A stretch of DNA of 64,000 bases from Alphaproteobacteria bacterium (GTDB lineage: Bacteria > Pseudomonadota > Alphaproteobacteria > Sphingomonadales > Sphingomonadaceae), in NCBI GenBank assembly GCA_005883305.1, contig VBAC01000001.1:2232001-2296000 (forward strand). The letters run 5' to 3'. Shown here in pieces: positions 59,486-64,000 of this stretch (the stretch's first letter is position 1; each line of letters begins with the position of its first letter). The notes under the pieces were generated by a model. That model was not told where the DNA came from. It worked only from the letters and a program-made list of their open reading frames with translations, and searched no databases. The position numbers and the translations under genes are program-made.

Positions 59486-61566
59486 CAATGGTTGGTCGAT
59501 GCCGCCCCCGCCGCCTGCTGCGGGGCCCCTTCCCGATAGCGCTCGAACCAGGCGAGGATCGCGCCGGCCTTGGCGCCGCTCTGCGAAGGCCGCGCGGCGA
59601 TGCTTCCGTGGCTCGCGCCGGGCACCTTCACCAAAGCCGTCGGCACGCCGCGAAGCTGAAGCGCCGTATAATATTGCTCGGCTTCGCTGACCGGCGTTCT
59701 GTAATCCTCGCTTCCGACCACCACCAAGGTCGGGGTCTGCACGTTGCCGACGAGCGACAAAGGCGAGCGCGCCCAGAAGCCTTGCGGATCTTCCCACGGA
59801 TAATTGCCGAACCAGTAGCGCGAGAAGAAGGGCGGCGAATCGCTGGTCAGAACGAAGCTCGCCCAGTCGATCACCGGCTTCTGGGTCGCCGCGGCGCGGA
59901 AGCGGTTGGTCTTGCCGACGATCCAGGCGGTGAGCACCCCGCCCCCGGAGCCGCCGGTGACGAACAGATGGTCCGGGTCGGCGAAGCCCTGGGCGATCGC
60001 CGAGTCGACCGCGCTCATCAAATCGTCGTAATCCTGGCCGGGATAAGCGTGGTGGATGAGGTTGGCGAAAGCCTCGCCATAGGAGGTCGATCCCCGCGGG
60101 TTGACCGAGAGCACGGCATAGCCGGCCGCCGCGTAGAGCTGGTCGTCGGTCGAGAAATGCGGGCCGTAGGCGGCGAACGGCCCGCCGTGAATCTCGAGGA
60201 TCAACGGGTAACGCTGCCCCTGCACGTAGTTGGGCGGAAGCGTGATCCAGGCGTCGATCGGCCTTTGATCGGCCGAAGAGGTGACGGCGATGTGGCGCAC
60301 CTCGCCCAGCCGCTTGTTGTCGAGCAGCTCGCCGTTGAGGCGGGTGAGCTGCCGCCGGGTGGCGCCGCGAACGATCACCACGTCGCTCGGCCGAGTCGCG
60401 CTTCCCGCGGAGATCGCCAGCGATCCGTCGCGCGCGACGCTGAAGCTTCCGCCGGTATAGGGCCGGTCGAAGTCGGAGCCGCTGAGACCTTCGGCGACCG
60501 TGCGCACCGAGCCGTCGAGGCCGACCCGCGCGACCTTCGTCTCGCCGCGGTCGTCATACTGGACGTAGATCGCGCGCCCGTCCGCGGACCAGGCGGGAGA
60601 GCCGACGCTTCGATCGAGCGATGAAGTGAGCGCGCGCGGGTTCGACCCGTCCGCGTTCATCACGTAGAGGACAGCATTGTCGTAGCCGCGATGCTCGCGG
60701 TCGTCGAAGCCGGTATAGGCGATCAGCCGCCCGTCGGGCGACACGGCCGGCTCGGCGTCCGGCCCGACCCGGCTGGTCAGCGCCCTGATCTCGTTCGAGG
60801 CGACGTCGAGCGCGTAGATCTCGGTGTTGACCGCCTCGCGCTCCCAATCCGCCGAGCGGTTGCCGCTGAACAGGATCGTCCGCCCGTCCGGGGTCCACGA
60901 GATCGGGCCGCCGTCATTATAGGGTCCGTAGGAAAGCTGGCGCGGCGCGCCCCCTTCCGAAGAGACGAGGAACAGCTGGTCGTATCCGGCGTGCAGATAG
61001 CCCTGGCCGTCGAAACGGTAGGTGACGGCGGTGATCACCTGCAGCGGATCGGCCCATTGCGCCCCTTCCGGCCGCGCCGGCGGCGGCGCGCCGAGCCGGG
61101 CGCCGTCGTCGGGGACGAACATCGCATAGGCGATCCGGCGCCCGTCGGGCGACCAGGCGATGCTCGAAGGCGCCTCGGGAAGGCCGGTGATCCGCACCGA
61201 TTCGCCCGACGCCATCCAGCGTACGAACATCTGCGATCGCCCGCCCTCGCCGGCAGCGATGTAGGCGAGGCGGGTGGAATCGGGAGACCAGCGCGGCTGA
61301 CTCGCCCCCGATGCGAGCGACACCTGGTCGCCGGTCCGGGTGTCGATCAGCCAGATCGAGGGGCGGAAGCGGTCGGTCATGATGTCGCCCGAGCGGCGGA
61401 CATAGGCGATCCAGCGCCCGTCCGGGCTGATCTGCGGATTGGCCGCGGCCTCGAGGTCGAACAGGTCGCGCGCGGTGAAATTGCGCTCGGGACCGGTGGG
61501 CACCTCCGCGGGGGCCAGAGCCGGCACGGCCAGAAGGATCGCCCAAGCCCAGAGATAGTCCCGCAT
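59485..61566 (-). CDS. S9 family serine peptidase (prolyl oligopeptidase-like), exported (second copy)
   Basis: 693 aa from ATG 61566 (an in-frame ATG at 61599 has a better ribosome site AAGGA and would add 11 residues before the signal peptide). Signal peptide MRDYLWAWAILLAVPALAPA. The propeller (about 35-430) has repeated SPDGRxIAY blades; the hydrolase domain has the nucleophile in GGSGGGVLTAWIV (Ser540), the acid in VGSEDYRTP and the base in GASHGS. The last residues STNH and the stop are encoded beside the family-A repeat (TGA shares bases with its GACTC end). Confidence 0.93.
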   Translation of the reverse strand: MRDYLWAWAILLAVPALAPAEVPTGPERNFTARDLFDLEAAANPQISPDGRWIAYVRRSGDIMTDRFRPSIWLIDTRTGDQVSLASGASQPRWSPDSTRLAYIAAGEGGRSQMFVRWMASGESVRITGLPEAPSSIAWSPDGRRIAYAMFVPDDGARLGAPPPARPEGAQWADPLQVITAVTYRFDGQGYLHAGYDQLFLVSSEGGAPRQLSYGPYNDGGPISWTPDGRTILFSGNRSADWEREAVNTEIYALDVASNEIRALTSRVGPDAEPAVSPDGRLIAYTGFDDREHRGYDNAVLYVMNADGSNPRALTSSLDRSVGSPAWSADGRAIYVQYDDRGETKVARVGLDGSVRTVAEGLSGSDFDRPYTGGSFSVARDGSLAISAGSATRPSDVVIVRGATRRQLTRLNGELLDNKRLGEVRHIAVTSSADQRPIDAWITLPPNYVQGQRYPLILEIHGGPFAAYGPHFSTDDQLYAAAGYAVLSVNPRGSTSYGEAFANLIHHAYPGQDYDDLMSAVDSAIAQGFADPDHLFVTGGSGGGVLTAWIVGKTNRFRAAATQKPVIDWASFVLTSDSPPFFSRYWFGNYPWEDPQGFWARSPLSLVGNVQTPTLVVVGSEDYRTPVSEAEQYYTALQLRGVPTALVKVPGASHGSIAARPSQSGAKAGAILAWFERYREGAPQQAAGAASTNH

Positions 61567-61626
61567 CGCCCGCCACTCCCCTGAGGAAACGGCGATCATA
61601 TCGGCTTCCTTGTCCGCCGCCACCCC

Positions 61627-61711
61627 GTCATTGCGAGCTGCGAAGCGGCGCGGCAATCCAGCGGGCGTCTGCGCCGTACTGGATTGCTTCGCTTCGCTCG
61701 CAATGACGGCG
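61627..61711. repeat. Palindromic dispersed repeat, family B
   Basis: CGTCATTGCGAGCTGCGAAG...GGCAATCCAG and CTGGATTGCTTCGCTTCGCT...CGCAATGACGG form an imperfect inverted repeat of 85 bases between the S9 gene and the FemAB-like gene. Confidence 0.88.
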
Positions 61712-61717
61712 GGGGAT

Positions 61718-62854
61718 TCATGCCCGGCGGAAGGGGGTCATTTCATCGAGCGCGGCGATCTCCCGCGCCACCGCGCGCCGCTCGGCCTCGAGGAAGCCGG
61801 CCACCGCGTCGCGAAGGCGCACGTCGCGGATATAATGGGCCGACCAGGTCGGCACCGGCCGGTAGCCGCGGGCGAGCTTGTGCTGCCCCTGCGCGCCGGC
61901 CTCCACGCGGGCGAGGCCGCGGACGATCGCCACGTCGATCGCCTGATAATAGCAAAGCTCGAAATGGAGGTTGGGGACCTCCTCGACGCAGCCCCAATAG
62001 CGTCCGTAAAGCACGTCGGCGCCGATCAGGTTGAGCGCTCCGGCGATCGGGCTCCCCTCGCGAAGCGCGAGGATCAGGAGCACCCGCTCTCCGAGCCGCT
62101 CCCCCAATAACGAGAAGAACCGGCGCGTCAGATAGGGCTGGCCCCATTTGCGCGCGCCGGTGTCCTGGTAGAAGGCCCAGAATATGTCCCAATGCGCCTC
62201 GGTCAGCCCGGCGCCGGTTAGATGGACGATGTCGAGGCCTTCGATCGCGGTGGCCCGCTCCTTGCGGATCTGCTTTCGCTTGCGCGAGGAAAGCTCGCCG
62301 AGGAAATCGTCGAACGAGCCGAAGCCCTGGTTGAGCCAGTGATACTGGCTGTCGGCGCGGATCAGCCAGCCGGCCTGCTCGAACAGGGAGACCTCCTCCG
62401 GCGCAATGAACGTCGCGTGGGCGGAGGAGAGGCGGTTGGAATCGACCACTTGCTCGGCCGCGCCGATCAGCGCCGGAGCAAGCCGCGCCTCGCGCGCCAG
62501 CAGTCGGCGGCCGGGCACGGGCGTGAACGGCACCGCGATCTGAAGCTTGGGATAATAATGCCCGCCGGCCCGCTCATAGGCGTCGGCCCAGCCATGATCG
62601 AACACATATTCGCCGAGCGAATGGCTCTTCACATAAGCCGGCATCACCGCCGCCGGCCGCGCGTCGGTGCCGTCGATCGAGATCGGCAGCGGCTGCCACC
62701 CGGTCTCCGCCGCCGCGCTCCCCGAATCCTCCAGCGCGGAGAGAAAGGCGTGGCTGAGGAACGGATCGTCCGCTCCGGCGCAGCGGTCCCAATCCGCCGC
62801 TTCGAAAGCCGCCACGCCGTCGCGCAACCGGGCGAAGACGGGCTCGCCGCTCAT
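61718..62854 (-). CDS. FemAB/GNAT-like protein (COG3146, putative peptidoglycan-related acyltransferase)
   Basis: 378 aa, soluble. The segments DPFLSHAFLSALEDSGSA, AYVKSHSLGEYVFDHGWADA, RKRKQIRKERATA and FELCYYQAIDVAI belong to the COG3146 group, distant GNAT/FemAB relatives whose activity is not established; peptidoglycan or amino-acid transfer has been proposed. The start overlaps the GDPD stop by ATGA, so the genes are coupled. Confidence 0.8.
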   Translation of the reverse strand: MSGEPVFARLRDGVAAFEAADWDRCAGADDPFLSHAFLSALEDSGSAAAETGWQPLPISIDGTDARPAAVMPAYVKSHSLGEYVFDHGWADAYERAGGHYYPKLQIAVPFTPVPGRRLLAREARLAPALIGAAEQVVDSNRLSSAHATFIAPEEVSLFEQAGWLIRADSQYHWLNQGFGSFDDFLGELSSRKRKQIRKERATAIEGLDIVHLTGAGLTEAHWDIFWAFYQDTGARKWGQPYLTRRFFSLLGERLGERVLLILALREGSPIAGALNLIGADVLYGRYWGCVEEVPNLHFELCYYQAIDVAIVRGLARVEAGAQGQHKLARGYRPVPTWSAHYIRDVRLRDAVAGFLEAERRAVAREIAALDEMTPFRRA

Positions 62855-63567
62855 CCCGGCAATGCCTCGTAGATTATCTGGTCAGCATGCCGCGCGGCCC
62901 GCGCGCGGTCGTCCGCGCTGCGCACTGTCCAGGTCAGCACCGGCAGGCCCCTGGCGGAGGCGGAGGGAAGATCGCGAATGTCATAAGCGAGGAAATCGGG
63001 ATTCGACCACCAGCGCGCAAGACGCCGCTTGAGGCGGCCGCGCGACGGCTTGCCGTTCTCCGTGACCACCAGGCCGCGCAGAACGTCCGGGTGGTGGCGC
63101 GCGAACCAATGGCCGACACGGGGGTTGAACGACATCACGGCGACCGGTCCTCCATAGGAGCGCAGGACACCGGCGACCCAATAGCAGAGCTGGTGATAGA
63201 GCGGCCTGCCGCTCTTGATCTCGATCAGCAGCGGGGCGCGTCCTGCGATGAGGTTCAGCGCTTCTTCGAGGGTGGGAATCGTCTCGTCCGAATTCTTCAG
63301 CCGAATCCGCTGCAATTCCCCGGCCACGAGACCGCAAATCGGACCGACGTCGCCGGTGAGCCGATCAAGGGTGGAGTCGTGGAAAACGATCGCTTCGCCG
63401 TCCGCGCTGGCCTGCACGTCGAGCTCGATCCCATGGTCCGCGGCGATCGCCGCCTCGAAGGCGGCGCGGCTGTTCTCGATGCGCCCGGGCCCGTGCAGGC
63501 CGCGATGCGCGAAGGGCTTCGCGATCAGGCTTTGGAGCCTAGCCTGCCTTGACGGCGACGATGGCAT
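62851..63567 (-). CDS. Glycerophosphodiester phosphodiesterase
   Basis: 238 aa from an internal Met at 63567; the frame is open 57 bases further, but the upstream sequence is not homologous in style. AHRGLHGPGRIENSRAAFEA is the HR/EN active-site motif, with GIELDVQASADGEAIVFHDS (E-x-D, H-D) supplying metal ligands and LLIEIKSGRP the third. It hydrolyses deacylated phospholipids to glycerol-3-phosphate. It overlaps the 3' end of the RidA gene and, by ATGA, the FemAB-like gene. Confidence 0.88.
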   Translation of the reverse strand: MPSSPSRQARLQSLIAKPFAHRGLHGPGRIENSRAAFEAAIAADHGIELDVQASADGEAIVFHDSTLDRLTGDVGPICGLVAGELQRIRLKNSDETIPTLEEALNLIAGRAPLLIEIKSGRPLYHQLCYWVAGVLRSYGGPVAVMSFNPRVGHWFARHHPDVLRGLVVTENGKPSRGRLKRRLARWWSNPDFLAYDIRDLPSASARGLPVLTWTVRSADDRARAARHADQIIYEALPG

Positions 63568-64000
63568 CGATCTCGACGGCAGCGCCGAGCGGGAGGACCG
63601 GGACTCCGACGGCGCTGCGCGCATGCCGCCCGGCCTCGCCGAACACCCGCTCCATCAGCTCGGAGGCGCCGTTGGCGACCTTGGGCTGGTCGGTGAAGCC
63701 GGCATCGGAGGCGACGAACGCCCCCAGCTTGACGATTCGCTCGACCCGGTCGAGCGATCCGAGCGCCTTCTTGATCTGGGCGATCAGCATCACCGCGCAG
63801 CGCTTCGCCGCTTCCTGGCCCTGCTCGAGCCCCTGGTCGAGGCCGAGCGTTCCGGTGATCAGCGAGCCGTCCTCGCGGAACGGCAGCTGGCCGGAAATGT
63901 AGAGCAATCCGGCGATCTCGACCGCCGGAACATAAGCGGCGACGGGGGCGGCGGGCTCCGGCAGGCGGATGTCGAGCTCGGCGAGGCGGTTGGAAACGGC
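63539..64000 (-). CDS. RidA family protein (5' end outside window)
   Basis: 154 residues visible. The frame stays open to the window edge (AVSNRLAELDIRLPEPAAPV at the start), so a few N-terminal residues are missing. RidA/YjgF fold with GLLYISGQLPFREDGSLITG, NGASELMERVFGEAG and, near the end, RSAVGVPVLPLGAAVEIDAI, where the Arg of GRHARSAVGV is the usual catalytic position. This subtype, starting VSNRLAEL, is a relative of the 2-iminobutanoate deaminases. It overlaps the GDPD start. Confidence 0.85.
   Translation of the reverse strand, partial: AVSNRLAELDIRLPEPAAPVAAYVPAVEIAGLLYISGQLPFREDGSLITGTLGLDQGLEQGQEAAKRCAVMLIAQIKKALGSLDRVERIVKLGAFVASDAGFTDQPKVANGASELMERVFGEAGRHARSAVGVPVLPLGAAVEIDAIVAVKAG

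Overview
The window reads as high-GC chromosomal DNA of an alphaproteobacterium, most likely a member of the Sphingomonadales (Sphingomonas or a relative). This is inferred from gene content, not from a marker gene: an UrcA-family protein, DUF2171 and DUF6894 proteins, a MipZ-type division ATPase, several FixK-like Crp/Fnr paralogues, a PrsK/PrsR/PrsT set, and four families of dispersed palindromic repeats. I saw no rRNA, complete tRNA, CRISPR array, transposase or integrase. Nearly all of the sequence is ordinary dense coding DNA; the accessory character lies in repeats, in small exported proteins and in a few unusual gene arrangements.

Layout. 0-6.3 kb: the end of a GST-like gene, an aldehyde dehydrogenase, an exported protein of unknown role, then three Crp/Fnr regulators interleaved with two DUF6894 genes. 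6.5-12.1 kb: exported M13 metallopeptidase, UrcA protein, DUF3828 and DUF2171 proteins, exported cyclophilin, retropepsin-like protease and a zinc-ribbon protein. 12.2-19.5 kb: a truncated PEGA-like gene, then a tightly overlapping operon for exopolysaccharide priming and its regulation (XrtA-type sugar transferase, PrsK kinase, PrsR sigma-54 activator, PrsT TPR lipoprotein), with no exosortase beside it. 19.5-25 kb: M16 peptidase, Uup-type ABC-F ATPase, DedA protein. 25-32.6 kb: VOC protein, PepSY-like protein plus PhoP/PhoQ-type two-component system, AbrB/VapC toxin-antitoxin pair translationally coupled to a polyprenyl diphosphate synthase, and HrpB helicase carrying an in-frame palindromic insertion.

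32.6-41 kb: small exported proteins, a TetR regulator divergent from a small exported gene over a clear operator, a PAS-GGDEF-EAL protein, an LTA4H-like M1 aminopeptidase and an S9 peptidase. 41-46.9 kb: an unbroken frame joining a NUDIX domain to a DUF47/PhoU-like domain, then the PiT phosphate transporter, L-serine dehydratase, a PabB-PabC fusion and a Tat-exported MsrB. 47-55 kb: PdeM, a small Hsp20 with a ROSE-like RNA thermometer and sigma-32-type promoter, an M19 dipeptidase, a zinc-ribbon protein, an RTX protein, then the ligase-associated helicase and exonuclease genes (divergent, ligase absent). 55-64 kb: phosphomannomutase/phosphoglucomutase with a small membrane protein, a membrane J-domain protein with MipZ, PanC, a Sel1 protein, a second S9 peptidase, a FemAB/GNAT-like protein, GDPD and the start-truncated RidA.

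The repeats matter functionally here. One family-A palindrome lies inside hrpB in frame, another appears to have landed in the signal peptide of PrsT, and a third forms the stop codon of the second S9 peptidase. The most unusual coding observation is the NUDIX-DUF47 frame beside PiT; the best regulatory observations are the ROSE/sigma-32 leader of hsp20 and a leader motif shared by a divergent DUF6894/Crp pair.
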